Shown: positions 48,021 to 57,589 of the stretch, in pieces | Position numbering within the stretch: the stretch's first letter is position 1 | Layout of the letters: each line of letters begins with the position of its first letter | NCBI GenBank assembly: GCA_016793865.1 | Contig: JAEULJ010000007.1 | Span: forward strand, 310,001 to 374,000 | Reading direction: 5' to 3' | Length of the DNA: 64,000 nt | Source: Altererythrobacter sp. | GTDB taxonomy: Bacteria; Pseudomonadota; Alphaproteobacteria; Sphingomonadales; Sphingomonadaceae | Translations under genes and position numbers: made by a program | Notes under the pieces: model-generated | What the model saw: the letters and a program-made list of their open reading frames with translations, nothing else | Databases searched by the model: none | Told to the model about the DNA's origin: nothing

Positions 48021-48196
48021 CGAGCGAGCCCGGCGATCAGCGTGTCGAGTTCGGCCAGCGCATCGCTCACTTCGCGGCGGAGCGCATCCTCGCCTTGCCG
48101 GGAGCCGGCTTTCGGCGCGGCCTGAGCGGCACTTTCGATGCGCTCGAGCGCGCCGATCATGCGGTTCATCGCCCTTTCGATGCGCACCTCGTCCAT
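48017..48196 (-). CDS. Small coiled-coil protein upstream of zapA
   Basis: 59 residues from ATG 48196, nearly all helical with heptad-like spacing (MDEVRIERAMNRMIGALERI; VSDALAELDTLIAGL). Small coiled-coil proteins directly before zapA are common in alphaproteobacteria (for example the DUF4164 group). Its stop overlaps the zapA start, so coupled translation and a division-related role are inferred only from position. A longer frame to 48274 would add an Arg-rich leader and seems unlikely. Confidence 0.7.
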   Translation of the reverse strand: MDEVRIERAMNRMIGALERIESAAQAAPKAGSRQGEDALRREVSDALAELDTLIAGLAR

Positions 48197-48370
48197 CGAC
48201 GGTGTTCTTACCCGATTGCCCCGCTTCCGCAAAGCCTTGCGACGGGCTGTTGATAACCGATGCCAGCGAAGCACCGCCGGCCTGCCTTGACCGAAGCTTC
48301 ACCCTTGCGCCAAGGCCTGCGCGCGCCGAATCGCGTGCGCGCCACAGCAGTTTTCGGAGTTCAATCGCCC

Positions 48371-50359
48371 ATGCGCCTCCCCAGCGACAGCCTTGCGCCC
48401 ATGGCCAATGCCATTCGCGCCCTGTCGATGGACGCGGTGGAGGCCGCCAACAGCGGGCATCCCGGGATGCCGATGGGCATGGCCGATGTCGCCACCGTGC
48501 TGTGGGGCGAATACCTGCGCCACGATCCCGCCGCGCCCGATTGGGCGGACCGCGATCGCTTCGTGCTCAGCGCCGGGCACGGCTCGATGCTGATCTACAG
48601 CCTGCTGCACCTGTCCGGCTATGCGCGCCCGACGATCGAGGACATCCGCAACTTCCGACAGCTCGGCAGCCCCTGCGCCGGACACCCGGAGAACTTCCTG
48701 CTCGATGGCGTGGAATGCACCACCGGCCCGCTGGGGCAGGGCTTGGCGATGGCGGTGGGCATGGCGGTGGCCGAACGCCATCTCAATGCCGGTTTCGGCG
48801 ACGGGCTGGTCGATCACCGGACCTGGGTGATCGCTGGCGACGGCTGCCTGATGGAAGGGATCAACCACGAAGCGATCGGGCTGGCCGGGCATTTGAAGCT
48901 GGGCCGGCTGACCGTGTTGTGGGACGATAACCGCATCACTATCGATGGATCGACCGCGCTCTCCACAAGCGAGGATATCGAGGCCCGCTACCGCGCCACA
49001 GGCTGGCACACGGTCCGCTGCGACGGGCATGATTTCGACGATATCCGCCGCGCCCTGGACGAGGCACTGGCCGATCCGCGCCCCACGCTGGTCGCCTGCC
49101 GCACGGTGATCGGCAAGGGCGCGCCGAACAAGCAGGGCACAAGCGCCACCCACGGCGCGCCGCTGGGCAAGGACGAGATCGCGGCGGCGCGAAAGGCGCT
49201 CGGCTGGGATCATCCGCCATTCGAGGTTCCGCAGGACATCCGGGACGAGTGGCGCAAGGCCGGCGAGTGCAGCGCCAAAGCTCACAAGTCATGGCAGGAA
49301 CGCCTCGCAACCAACTCCGAACGCGACGAATTCACTCGCCGGATGGAGGGCGACCTGCCCGCCGGCTTCTCGCTTGCCGAGCATATCTCCGGGCTTCTTG
49401 CCAGCCCGCAGAAGATCGCCACCCGAAAGGCGAGCGAGCTGGCGCTTGGCGCGCTCAACCCGCTGCTGCCCGACACGATCGGTGGCAGCGCGGATCTCAC
49501 CGGTTCGAACAACACCAAGGCCGGCGGGATCGGCCCGCTGACCGACGAGAACTACGGCGGTCGCTACATCTACTACGGCATCCGCGAATTCGGCATGGCG
49601 GCCGCGATGAACGGGATGGCGCTGCACGGCGGGGTGATCCCCTACGGCGGCACCTTCATGGTCTTCACCGACTATTGCCGCCCCGCGATCCGGCTCTCGG
49701 CCCTCCAGGAAACGCGCGTGATCTATGTGATGACGCATGATTCGATCGGGCTTGGCGAGGATGGGCCGACGCACCAGCCGATCGAGCATCTCCAGTCGCT
49801 GAGGATGATCCCCAACCTGCTGGTGATGCGCCCGGCCGACGCGGTGGAGACCGCCGAGTGCTGGGAGATCGCGCTGGCCGAGAAGACCCGGCCGACGGTG
49901 CTGGCGCTCAGCCGGCAGAATTTGCCGCAGCTGCGCACCTCGGCGGACGGCAATCCGAGCGGGCGGGGCGCCTATCGCCTCAAGCAGGCGGAGAACGCCC
50001 GCAAGGTGATCCTGATCGCCAGTGGTTCCGAGCTCTCGCTGGCGGTGGAATGCGCCGCGCAGCTCGAGGCGCGGGGTGTGGGCGCCGACGTGGTCTCGAT
50101 GGTCTGCACCCAGCTCTTCGACGAGCAGGACGCGGCCTATCGCGCCGATATCCTGCCCGATGTCGCGCCCGAGGAAATCCTGCGCGTCAGCGTGGAGGCG
50201 GGCACGACCTTCGGCTGGGACCGCTATACCATGACACACGGCCTTCGCTTCGGCATCGACCGCTTCGGCGCCAGCGCCCCGGCGGAAGACCTGTTCGTGA
50301 AGTTCGGCCTCACCGCGGACGCGATCGTGCCGCAAATCCTCAAGCATTTGAACGCTTAA
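48371..50359 (+). CDS. tkt: Transketolase
   Basis: 662-residue thiamin-diphosphate enzyme of the pentose phosphate pathway that moves two-carbon units between sugar phosphates. The motifs seen are MDAVEAANSGHPGMPMG, TTGPLGQGLAMAVGMA, the TPP motif IAGDGCLMEG near residue 156, and DSIGLGEDGPTHQPIEHL in the pyrimidine domain. Length and start (ATG 48371) are normal. It heads a carbon-metabolism cluster; gap follows after 15 bases with a possible site GGAG upstream of its start. Confidence 0.97.
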   Translation: MRLPSDSLAPMANAIRALSMDAVEAANSGHPGMPMGMADVATVLWGEYLRHDPAAPDWADRDRFVLSAGHGSMLIYSLLHLSGYARPTIEDIRNFRQLGSPCAGHPENFLLDGVECTTGPLGQGLAMAVGMAVAERHLNAGFGDGLVDHRTWVIAGDGCLMEGINHEAIGLAGHLKLGRLTVLWDDNRITIDGSTALSTSEDIEARYRATGWHTVRCDGHDFDDIRRALDEALADPRPTLVACRTVIGKGAPNKQGTSATHGAPLGKDEIAAARKALGWDHPPFEVPQDIRDEWRKAGECSAKAHKSWQERLATNSERDEFTRRMEGDLPAGFSLAEHISGLLASPQKIATRKASELALGALNPLLPDTIGGSADLTGSNNTKAGGIGPLTDENYGGRYIYYGIREFGMAAAMNGMALHGGVIPYGGTFMVFTDYCRPAIRLSALQETRVIYVMTHDSIGLGEDGPTHQPIEHLQSLRMIPNLLVMRPADAVETAECWEIALAEKTRPTVLALSRQNLPQLRTSADGNPSGRGAYRLKQAENARKVILIASGSELSLAVECAAQLEARGVGADVVSMVCTQLFDEQDAAYRADILPDVAPEEILRVSVEAGTTFGWDRYTMTHGLRFGIDRFGASAPAEDLFVKFGLTADAIVPQILKHLNA

Positions 50360-50374
50360 ACGGAGATACTTCAG

Positions 50375-51382
50375 ATGGCGACCAAGGTTGCAATCAACGG
50401 GTTCGGGCGCATCGGCCGCCTGGTGGCGCGGGCTATCCTGGAGCGCAAGGATCACGATCTCGAGCTCGTCAGCATCAACGATCTGGCAAGCCCTGCCGAC
50501 AATGCGCTGCTGTTCCAGTACGACAGCACCCACGGCCGCTTTCCCGGCACGGTGACCAGCGACGGCGACAGCTTCCAGGTCAATGGCCGCGACATCCTCG
50601 TGACCGCCGAGAAGGACCCGGGCAAGCTTCCGCACAAGGCCAACGGCATCGACATCGTGCTGGAATGCACCGGCTTCTTCCAGTCCGACGCGGCGAGCCG
50701 CCCCCATCTGGGAGCCGGCGCCAAGCGGGTGCTGATCTCCGCCCCCGCGGATGGCGTCTCCAAGACGATCGTCTTTGGCGTGAACCAGGACAGCCTCACT
50801 GCCGAGGATGTGATCGTCTCCAATGCGAGCTGCACCACCAACTGCCTCGCGCCGGTGGCCAAGGTGCTTCACGACACCGTGGGGATTGAGCGCGGTTTCA
50901 TGACCACGATCCACAGCTACACCAACGACCAGCGGATGCTGGACCAGATCCACAAGGATCTGCGCCGTGCGCGGGGCGGGGCGCAGAACATGATCCCCAC
51001 CACCACCGGCGCCGCCCGGGCCGTGGGTCTGGTTCTGCCCGAGCTGAAGGGCAAGCTAGACGGTTCCAGCGTGCGGGTACCCACGCCCAATGTCAGCCTG
51101 GTCGACCTGGTGTTCGTGCCCGGCCGCGAGACCACGAAGGACGAGATCAACGCCGCGCTCAAGGCCGCGTCCGAAGGCGCCCTCAAGGGCGTGCTCGAAT
51201 ACACCACGCAGCCGCTCGTCTCGAGCGATTTCAACCATTACCCCGCCTCGTCGACGGTGGATTCGCTGGAAACCTCGGTGCTGGAGGGCAAGCTAGTCCG
51301 CGTGGTGAGCTGGTACGACAACGAATGGGGCTTCTCGAACCGCATGATCGATACCGCCGGAGTGATGGCGAAGCTGCTGTAG
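50375..51382 (+). CDS. gap: Glyceraldehyde-3-phosphate dehydrogenase
   Basis: 335 residues, type I GAPDH. The NAD-binding [14 protein letters not shown] is at the N-terminus; the catalytic Cys153 is in [12 protein letters not shown]. The phosphate-binding and C-terminal motifs [22 protein letters not shown] and [12 protein letters not shown] are present. It is close behind tkt and before pgk, from which a palindromic repeat separates it. Confidence 0.97.
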   Translation: MATKVAINGFGRIGRLVARAILERKDHDLELVSINDLASPADNALLFQYDSTHGRFPGTVTSDGDSFQVNGRDILVTAEKDPGKLPHKANGIDIVLECTGFFQSDAASRPHLGAGAKRVLISAPADGVSKTIVFGVNQDSLTAEDVIVSNASCTTNCLAPVAKVLHDTVGIERGFMTTIHSYTNDQRMLDQIHKDLRRARGGAQNMIPTTTGAARAVGLVLPELKGKLDGSSVRVPTPNVSLVDLVFVPGRETTKDEINAALKAASEGALKGVLEYTTQPLVSSDFNHYPASSTVDSLETSVLEGKLVRVVSWYDNEWGFSNRMIDTAGVMAKLL

Positions 51383-51388
51383 TTCGAG

Positions 51389-51513
51389 CCTCCCCGGCAC
51401 GGGGAGGTGGTAGCCGCGCAGCGGCTGACGGAGCGGACCTTTCGCAAGCGCGAAGCTGGAGGCGAGTCCGCTCCACCATGCTTCGCATGGTCCCCCTCTC
51501 CGTGCCGGGGAGG
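51389..51513. repeat. Large palindromic repeat element between gap and pgk
   Basis: A 125-base imperfect palindrome. The outer arms are CCTCCCCGGCACGG (51389-51402) and CCGTGCCGGGGAGG (51500-51513). A second stem pairs GGAGCGGAC (51430-51438) with GTCCGCTCC (51466-51474), with smaller hairpins such as ACCATG-CTTCG-CATGGT inside. It has no coding content. Similar palindromes occur as dispersed intergenic repeats in sphingomonad genomes, from memory. It may attenuate or stabilise the gap-pgk transcript. Confidence 0.75.
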
Positions 51514-51528
51514 ATTTGGAGCGAACGA

Positions 51529-52731
51529 ATGCCCGCTTTCAAGACCCTCGACGACCTGCCCGCCGATCTCACCGGCCAGACCGCGCTCGTCCGCGTGGAT
51601 CTCAACCTGCCAATGCAGGAGGGCCGCGCCAGCGATGTGACGCGGGTGGAGGCGGTGAAGCCCACCATCCTCGAACTCGCCGATCGCGGCGCGAAGGTGC
51701 TGCTGCTCGCGCATTTCGGCCGTCCCCACGGCCAGCGCCACTCCACCATGTCCACCAGCGTGGTGCAGGGCGATGTCGAGCGGGTGCTGGATCGCGAGGT
51801 GATGTTCATTTCGGAAGTCAGCGGTCCGGTGGTTCAGCAATCGCTCGCCATCCTGCGTCCGGGTGACATCGGCCTGCTCGACAATGTCCGCTTCTGGCCG
51901 GGCGAGGAGGCGAACGATCCCGAGTTCGCGAAGGCCATCGCGGCGAATGGCGATTTCTACGTCAACGATGCCTTTTCCGCCGCGCACCGGGCCCATGCCA
52001 GCACCGAGGGGCTCGCCCATCTTCTGCCCGCCTATGCTGGACGGGCGATGGAAGCGGAGCTGAAGGCGCTGGATGCCGCGCTTGGCAATCCGACACGGCC
52101 GGTCGCCGCGGTGGTGGGCGGGGCCAAGGTGTCGACCAAGCTCGACGTGCTCCAGAACCTCGTCAAGCAGGTCCAGCACCTCGTCATCGGCGGGGGCATG
52201 GCGAACACCTTCCTGGCCGCGCGGGGTGTGGATGTCGGCAAGTCGCTTGCCGAGCACGATCTCGCCGCCACCGCCAACCGTATCATGGACGAGGCCGAGC
52301 ACGCCGGCTGCACGGTGCATCTGCCCTATGACGTCGTGGTTGCGAAGGAATTCGCCGCCAATCCGCCCTCGCTGCGCACCGCCAATGTGCACGAGGTCGC
52401 GGCCGAGGAGATGATCCTCGACATCGGTCCGCAAGCGGTCGAGGCACTGGGCGATGTGCTCAAGACGTGCCGCACGCTGGTCTGGAACGGGCCGCTCGGC
52501 GCCTTCGAGACGCCTCCGTTCGATGCCGCCACGGTTGCGCTCGCCAAGACCGCCGCGGCGTTGACGCAGGATGGCTCTCTGACGTCGGTGGCCGGTGGCG
52601 GCGACACGGTGGCGGCACTGGCTCACGCCGGCGTGGCGCAGGATTTCACATATATATCAACCGCTGGCGGTGCTTTCCTCGAATGGATGGAAGGTCGCGA
52701 ACTGCCCGGCGTGGCCGCGCTCCAGCGATGA
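51529..52731 (+). CDS. pgk: Phosphoglycerate kinase
   Basis: 400-residue glycolytic kinase (1,3-bisphosphoglycerate + ADP to 3-phosphoglycerate + ATP). Signature [18 protein letters not shown] near residues 22-39, with [48 protein letters not shown] and the C-terminal [12 protein letters not shown] 51529 follows GGAG at a normal distance just after the palindromic repeat. The stop overlaps the thioesterase start (ATGA). Confidence 0.97.
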   Translation: MPAFKTLDDLPADLTGQTALVRVDLNLPMQEGRASDVTRVEAVKPTILELADRGAKVLLLAHFGRPHGQRHSTMSTSVVQGDVERVLDREVMFISEVSGPVVQQSLAILRPGDIGLLDNVRFWPGEEANDPEFAKAIAANGDFYVNDAFSAAHRAHASTEGLAHLLPAYAGRAMEAELKALDAALGNPTRPVAAVVGGAKVSTKLDVLQNLVKQVQHLVIGGGMANTFLAARGVDVGKSLAEHDLAATANRIMDEAEHAGCTVHLPYDVVVAKEFAANPPSLRTANVHEVAAEEMILDIGPQAVEALGDVLKTCRTLVWNGPLGAFETPPFDAATVALAKTAAALTQDGSLTSVAGGGDTVAALAHAGVAQDFTYISTAGGAFLEWMEGRELPGVAALQR

Positions 52732-53168
52732 GCGAGGCGATCCTGGCACCGACCATTGTAAGTGAAGGCGAGTTCGCCGGGTGGAAGAACTGGGCGCATG
52801 ACGCCTTCGAGACCCGCGCAGGTCCGTTCTTCTATCGCCACGACGATGCGGAAGGGACGGTCTGCGCCTTCCGCGCCGAGCCGCGCCATATGAACGGCGG
52901 CGGTTTCATGCATGGCGGCTGCATGATGACCTTCGCGGATTTCTCGCTGTTCTCGATCGCTCATCGCGAGATGGATGGGCATTGGGGTGTGACGGTCAAT
53001 CTCTCGGGCGATTTCCTCGCCGCGATTCGGGCCGGCCAGCTCGTGGAGGCTCGCGGAGAGGTCACCCGAGGCGGGGGCAAGACGATCTTCGTGCGCGGTC
53101 TCGTCACTGCCGACGGCACCCCGGCGCTCAGCTTCACCGGCATCATCCGGAAGGTTTCGTCCCGCTGA
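52728..53168 (+). CDS. PaaI-like hotdog-fold thioesterase
   Basis: 146 residues with the hotdog core [23 protein letters not shown] and [20 protein letters not shown]. The HGGxxxxxAD-type motif is that of PaaI acyl-CoA thioesterases. The acyl substrate cannot be told. ATG 52728 overlaps the pgk stop by 4 bases, so it is co-translated with pgk. A link to glycolysis is not obvious; the pairing is probably positional. Confidence 0.85.
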   Translation: MSEAILAPTIVSEGEFAGWKNWAHDAFETRAGPFFYRHDDAEGTVCAFRAEPRHMNGGGFMHGGCMMTFADFSLFSIAHREMDGHWGVTVNLSGDFLAAIRAGQLVEARGEVTRGGGKTIFVRGLVTADGTPALSFTGIIRKVSSR

Positions 53169-53286
53169 CTGTGCAATTTCGGGGCGGCGCGCACTTGGGA
53201 ACGTTCCCTTGGTTGCCCGCCGGCACCCGCCCGTTTACGCGCCGCCGGACAAGCAGTGCATACGAATGCAGCCGACGGGGATCACC

Positions 53287-54174
53287 ATGAATTTCGAAGA
53301 CATGCGCGAGCGCGTCGCCACCGGCGAGGGCTTCATCGCCGCACTGGACCAGTCGGGCGGCTCCACACCCAAGGCGCTCAAGGGCTATGGCATCGAGGAT
53401 GGCGCGTGGAGCGGCGATGACGAGATGTTCGCGCTGATCCACGCCATGCGCCAGCGGATCATCGAAACCCCGTGTTTCGGCGAAGGCAAGGTGATCGGCG
53501 CGATCCTGTTCGAGAAGACGATGGACGGCCAGTGCGGCGGCAAGAGCGTGCCGGCCCGCCTGGCGGAGCGCGGCGTGGTGCCCTTCCTGAAGGTCGACAA
53601 GGGGCTGGAGGACGAGAGCGACGGCGTGCAGTTGATGAAGCCGATGCCGGGGCTGGAGGGGCTGTGCGAGCGGGCCCGAGGGCTGGGCGTGTTCGGCACC
53701 AAGATGCGCAGCGTCGTCAAGAGCGCCAACCCGCAGGGCATCGAGGCGATCGTGGCGCAGCAGTTCGCGGAAGGCCGCCGCATTCTGGCGACCGGCCTGG
53801 TCCCCATGCTGGAACCCGAATACGACATCCATGCGGCCGATCGGGCGGAGGGCGAGGCGTTGCTACTGGCGGCGATCCTGCGCCACCTCGATACCCTAGG
53901 CGCTGACGAGCAGGTGATGCTCAAGCTCTCGATCCCGGTCGAAGCGGGGCTTTACGCGCCGCTCGTGTCCCATCCGCGCGTACTGCGTGTGGTGGCGCTA
54001 TCGGGTGGCTATTCCACCCATGAGGCGTGCGAGAAGCTGGCGCGCAACAGCGGGATGATCGCCAGCTTCAGCCGCGGCCTGCTCCAGGATCTGCGCGCCG
54101 GCCAGTCGGATGACGAGTTCGACGCAACGCTTGGCAAGGCGATCGATCAGATCCACGCGGCGAGCGTGCGCTAG
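53287..54174 (+). CDS. fba: Class I fructose-bisphosphate aldolase
   Basis: 295 residues of the Schiff-base (class I) type, which needs no metal. Signature elements include GFIAALDQSGGSTPKAL near the N-terminus, PFLKVDKGLEDE, GTKMRSVVK and LSGGYSTHEACEKLARN. ATG 53287 is chosen from the match of NFEDMRERVATGEGFIAALDQS to the family start; an in-frame extension to 53209 is probably untranslated. It completes a tkt-gap-pgk-fba carbon cluster. Confidence 0.94.
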   Translation: MNFEDMRERVATGEGFIAALDQSGGSTPKALKGYGIEDGAWSGDDEMFALIHAMRQRIIETPCFGEGKVIGAILFEKTMDGQCGGKSVPARLAERGVVPFLKVDKGLEDESDGVQLMKPMPGLEGLCERARGLGVFGTKMRSVVKSANPQGIEAIVAQQFAEGRRILATGLVPMLEPEYDIHAADRAEGEALLLAAILRHLDTLGADEQVMLKLSIPVEAGLYAPLVSHPRVLRVVALSGGYSTHEACEKLARNSGMIASFSRGLLQDLRAGQSDDEFDATLGKAIDQIHAASVR

Positions 54175-54177
54175 GCG

Positions 54178-54561
54178 CTAGATCCCGCCCTGAAAGTCGA
54201 AGGTAAATCGGTAGTCGGCGCTGCGTAGTTCGGTGCCCGCCATCCGGCCTGGGGTAGCCGCAACCAGCGTCAGGGCCCCATCGGCGACCGGGTGGGGGGT
54301 GCCAAGCGTCAAGTCGCGACGCATGGTCCAGCTACCGCTGCCGGAATGGCCGCGAATGGCCACACGCACCACCAGTCGGCCCGCCCAGATGCAGCGGGCA
54401 TTCATGGGGCAGCGACTGTCCTCCACCACCGCGACCGGGGTAACCAGAGGTCCGCCGACATATGCGGTCTGGCCCAGGGCGACGGGCCCCTCGCGCGGCG
54501 CGTTCGGAGTGGTTGCACAGGCTGCGAGCGCGAAGGCGAGGATGGGCGCGAGCGGCTTCAT
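54178..54561 (-). CDS. Predicted lipoprotein of unknown function
   Basis: 127 residues with a lipoprotein signal peptide ending in the lipobox LAAC (Cys about residue 17). The mature part has a Cys pair within DSRCPMNARCIWAG and a beta-rich remainder ending DYRFTFDFQGGI. The pattern resembles small exported proteins of unknown function in proteobacteria. The start is either ATG 54561 or ATG 54570. It is convergent with fba and divergent from thiE. Confidence 0.72.
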   Translation of the reverse strand: MKPLAPILAFALAACATTPNAPREGPVALGQTAYVGGPLVTPVAVVEDSRCPMNARCIWAGRLVVRVAIRGHSGSGSWTMRRDLTLGTPHPVADGALTLVAATPGRMAGTELRSADYRFTFDFQGGI

Positions 54562-54600
54562 GCGCAACATAACGCGCCCACGCCCCTTGCGGCCTCCTGA

Positions 54601-55275
54601 ATGGGCGCTACCGCTTTGCCGATGGCTTCCTGCGATCTCTACCTCATCTCGCCGCTCGATGTCTCGGGCGCCTTCCCCGACCGGCTCGAGCGCGCGCTGG
54701 CCGGGGGGCCGGTCGCCGCCTTCCAGTTTCGCGTGAAGGGACTGAACGAGCACGAGGCGGCGCGGCTCGCCGGGCCGCTCCAGGAGATCTGCGCCGCGCG
54801 CGAATGCGCCTTCATCGTCAATGACAGCGTGGCGCTGGCGCGGCGGCTCGGCGCCGATGGCGTCCACCTGGGGCAGGGCGATGGAGACGTGCGGGAAGCC
54901 CGCGAGGTGCTGGGGCGCGAGGCTCAGATCGGCGTTACCTGCCATGCCAGCCGCCACCTGGCGATGGAAGCGGGCGACGCGGGTGCCGACTATGTCGCCT
55001 TCGGCGCATTCTTTCCCAGCGCGACCAAGGAAAGCGAGCATCGACCCGATACCGATATCCTGGAATGGTGGCAGCGGCTGTTCGAGATCCCTTGCGTGGC
55101 CATCGGCGGGATCACGCCGGAGAACTGCGGCCCGCTGGTGGCGGCGGGCGCCGATTTCCTGGCGGTGTCCCACGCCGTGTGGCAAGCTGCGGATGGCGAA
55201 AGTGCGGCGGTGGCCGCCCTGCATGCCGCCATCTCCCATGCCGCAACCCCCGCTTCGAGATTGCGGGATCGTTAG
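54601..55275 (+). CDS. thiE: Thiamine-phosphate synthase-like protein
   Basis: 224 residues, TIM-barrel fold. In thiamine synthesis ThiE joins HMP-PP and the thiazole phosphate. Visible motifs are FQFRVKGLNEHEA, FIVNDSVALARRLGADGVHLGQGD, IGVTCHASRHLAMEA, DYVAFGAFFPSATKE and AIGGITPENC. These fit ThiE. The substrate loop FQFRVK replaces the more usual QLREK/QYRDK, so a TenI-like role is possible but less likely. ATG 54622 is an alternative start. The stop overlaps the convergent secreted-protein gene. Confidence 0.87.
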   Translation: MGATALPMASCDLYLISPLDVSGAFPDRLERALAGGPVAAFQFRVKGLNEHEAARLAGPLQEICAARECAFIVNDSVALARRLGADGVHLGQGDGDVREAREVLGREAQIGVTCHASRHLAMEAGDAGADYVAFGAFFPSATKESEHRPDTDILEWWQRLFEIPCVAIGGITPENCGPLVAAGADFLAVSHAVWQAADGESAAVAALHAAISHAATPASRLRDR

Positions 55276-55661
55276 CTGCGGGGCGGCGGAGCCGTTCCCG
55301 TGCGGCTGCATTTTAGCCGGCCCGGTTCCCCATCGCGGGCCAGCTCCTGCCAGTAGCCGCCACGATTCCGGCGCAGCCTCCAATCCTTGAGCGGCCCGCG
55401 GGTGAAAGTCAGCAGGTCGCTCGCCACCAGATAGGTGCCGCCACCCGCCGGGCTGGCATAGCTGGAGCCCCGCGCGATCGTGAAGCTGCGTTCAGGCACG
55501 CCGCTGATGGCCGGCCCGCTGGCGACACCTGCCGTCCAGCAGCCGTAATGGCCCTTGGGCAAGACCGAGAGATCGCCGGCCGCCAGCGCCGCCGCGGATG
55601 GCGCCAGCATTGCGGGCAGGAAAAGGAAGACAACGGCGGCGGGGAACACGGATCGCGTCAT
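55272..55661 (-). CDS. Small exported protein of unknown function
   Basis: 129 residues from ATG 55661, with a signal peptide ending near ALAAG (about residue 29). The mature part has [14 protein letters not shown], a glycine-rich middle and [19 protein letters not shown], with two cysteines probably paired. No enzyme motif is visible. It lies divergent from efp and convergent with thiE. The two-Cys beta-rich composition resembles small periplasmic proteins, but no family is recognised. Confidence 0.7.
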   Translation of the reverse strand: MTRSVFPAAVVFLFLPAMLAPSAAALAAGDLSVLPKGHYGCWTAGVASGPAISGVPERSFTIARGSSYASPAGGGTYLVASDLLTFTRGPLKDWRLRRNRGGYWQELARDGEPGRLKCSRTGTAPPPRS

Positions 55662-55796
55662 GGGGCGCTGCATAGGCGAGCCTATCGCGGTAAGCCAGCC
55701 ACCTTGCCCGGAGCCGGCCGAACCGCTAAGCGCCGCCGCGCAATCGGACGGGGCGTGCCCCGCCGCGCTCTTTCAAAATCGAAGGCACCTGAACCC

Positions 55797-56360
55797 ATGA
55801 AGATTTCCGGCGTGGACATCCGTCCCGGCAACATCCTCGAATACGAAGGTGGCATCTGGAAGGTTGCCAAAATCCAGCACACCCAGCCGGGCAAGGGCGG
55901 GGCCTATATGCAGGTCGAGATGAAGAACCTGCAGGACGGGCGCAAGACCAACGTCCGCTTCCGCAGCGCCGACACCGTGGAGCGCGTCCGGCTCGACACC
56001 AAGGACTATCAGTTCCTTTACGAGGACGGCAGCATGCTCGTATTCATGGACCAGGACACCTACGAACAGATCAACCTGCCCGCTGACCTCCTCGGCGATG
56101 CCCGCCCGTTCCTTCAGGACGGTATGCAGGTCATGCTCGAGTTGTGGGACGAAAAGCCCATCAGCGTGGAACTGCCCGCGCAGGTCGAGGCGACCATCGT
56201 GGAGGCCGACGCGGTGGTGAAGGGGCAGACCGCCTCCTCCAGCTACAAGCCCGCCAAGCTCGACAATGGCGTACGGATCATGGTGCCGCCGCACATCGAA
56301 AGCGGCACGCGTATCGTGGTGGACGTCTACGAGCAGGCCTACGTCGGCAAGGCGAGCTAA
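55797..56360 (+). CDS. efp: Translation elongation factor P
   Basis: 187 residues that rescue ribosomes stalled at polyproline. All three beta domains are present: the N-terminal KOW-like domain with the loop [14 protein letters not shown], in which Lys33 is the equivalent of the modified Lys34 of E. coli, then [19 protein letters not shown] and the C-terminal [16 protein letters not shown]. Lysine in this position excludes the rhamnosylated-arginine (EarP) type. No modification enzyme is in the window. ATG 55797 gives the family start [14 protein letters not shown]. Confidence 0.97.
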   Translation: MKISGVDIRPGNILEYEGGIWKVAKIQHTQPGKGGAYMQVEMKNLQDGRKTNVRFRSADTVERVRLDTKDYQFLYEDGSMLVFMDQDTYEQINLPADLLGDARPFLQDGMQVMLELWDEKPISVELPAQVEATIVEADAVVKGQTASSSYKPAKLDNGVRIMVPPHIESGTRIVVDVYEQAYVGKAS

Positions 56361-56368
56361 ACCTCGTC

Positions 56369-56719
56369 GTGGGCAGGAGCGTCGCCAGCCGGTTCGACCA
56401 CATCGCCATGGAGCGCTCCATGCTCCTCGGCGTGGTGGTGGACGACGACCGGCTGACGCTGGAAATGGATTTCTGTCTCCAGCCCGGCCATCCGGCCTAT
56501 GAAGCGCCCGGCGCGGGCGAGGAATTCTGCCTGCACCCCGGCACGATCCGCTTCGCCAGCATCGCCGCGCTCGACCTCGAGCGTGCATCCCATGCCGAGC
56601 CGGCGCGGCGCCGCCACGCCATCCAGTCCTTCGCCATCGACGGCACGCGCTTCGCCATGCGTTGCGACTGGGGCACCATCAACCTTCAGGCGCGATCGAT
56701 CCGCGTCGCTACCGAATAG
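56369..56719 (+). CDS. Conserved-looking hypothetical protein between efp and suhB
   Basis: 116 residues from GTG 56369, or 103 from ATG 56408. The composition is that of a small globular cytosolic protein with several short strands (MLLGVVVDDDRLTLEMDF; RFAMRCDWGTINLQARSIRV). No motif is recognised and no signal peptide is seen. It starts 8 bases after efp and ends 10 bases before suhB, so it is probably in the same operon. Confidence 0.7.
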   Translation: MGRSVASRFDHIAMERSMLLGVVVDDDRLTLEMDFCLQPGHPAYEAPGAGEEFCLHPGTIRFASIAALDLERASHAEPARRRHAIQSFAIDGTRFAMRCDWGTINLQARSIRVATE

Positions 56720-56729
56720 AGACAGCAGC

Positions 56730-57548
56730 ATGGCCGCAGTATCCGGGCTCATCCGCGTGATGGAGAAGGCCGCGCGCAAGGCGGGCGGCAAGCTGCGCCG
56801 CGATTTTGGCGAGATCGAGCATCTCCAGGTCAGCGCCAAGGGTCCGGCCGATTTCGTCAGCAAGGCCGACTTGCGCGCCGAGCGCACGATCTACGACGAA
56901 CTCCTCGCCGCGCGCCCCGGCTGGGGCTTCGTGATGGAAGAGGCCGGGGTGATCGAGGGCGACGAAGGCCAGCCGCGCTGGATCGTCGACCCGCTCGACG
57001 GCACCAGCAACTTTCTCCACGGGATCCCCCACTTCGCCGTCAGCATCGCCGCGCAGGAGCGCACGCTCGACGGCCGGGGCTGGGGCGATGTCGTCGCGGG
57101 GGTGGTCTATCAGCCGGTCACCGACGAGACGTTCTGGGCCGAAAAGAGCCGTGGTGCCTGGCTCCAGGACAAGCGGCTTCGCGTGTCTGGCCGGCGCAAC
57201 CTGTCCGAGGCGCTGATCGCCACCGGCATCCCTTATGGCGGGCACGGCGATTTCGGCGAATGGGCGCGCATCTTCGGGGCGATCGGCCCGCAGGTTGCGG
57301 GCATCCGCCGGTTCGGTGCGGCCTCGCTCGATCTCGCCTGGGTCGCGGCCGGGCGGTTCGACGGCTTCTGGGAGAGCGAGTTAAGTGACTGGGACACCGC
57401 TGCCGGTTGCCTGATCGTGCGCGAGGCCGGCGGCTTCGTGTCCGATTACCGGGGGCGTTCGGCGCCGGTGCTGTCGAAGCAGGTGCTGGCCGCCAACGAT
57501 GCGCTGCACTCCCGCCTCCACAAGATCCTGGCCGGCGCGCTGAAGTAA
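56730..57548 (+). CDS. suhB: Inositol-1-monophosphatase
   Basis: 272 residues, IMPase fold. The metal-binding motifs are VMEEAGV, WIVDPLDGTSNFLHGIPHFAVSIA and the C-terminal LSDWDTAAGCLIVREAGG. SuhB proteins hydrolyse inositol phosphate and, in E. coli, also take part in rRNA antitermination; which role applies here is not known. ATG 56730 gives the family start MAAVSGLIRVMEKAARKAG. A transposon is inserted 22 bases after its stop. Confidence 0.92.
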   Translation: MAAVSGLIRVMEKAARKAGGKLRRDFGEIEHLQVSAKGPADFVSKADLRAERTIYDELLAARPGWGFVMEEAGVIEGDEGQPRWIVDPLDGTSNFLHGIPHFAVSIAAQERTLDGRGWGDVVAGVVYQPVTDETFWAEKSRGAWLQDKRLRVSGRRNLSEALIATGIPYGGHGDFGEWARIFGAIGPQVAGIRRFGAASLDLAWVAAGRFDGFWESELSDWDTAAGCLIVREAGGFVSDYRGRSAPVLSKQVLAANDALHSRLHKILAGALK

Positions 57549-57562
57549 CGCCGGTGGAGCGG

Positions 57563-57570
57563 GGATCGCG
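57563..57570. repeat. Target-site duplication, left copy
   Basis: GGATCGCG, repeated exactly at 60758-60765. An exact copy after the other end shows a single transposition event and little later decay. Confidence 0.9.
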
Positions 57571-57589
57571 GGTAGTGTCTCAGTTTGAA
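57571..57589 (+). repeat. Left terminal inverted repeat of the transposon
   Basis: 19 bases, perfect match in inverted orientation to 60739-60757. The transposase stop codon (57580-57582) lies within it. Confidence 0.93.
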
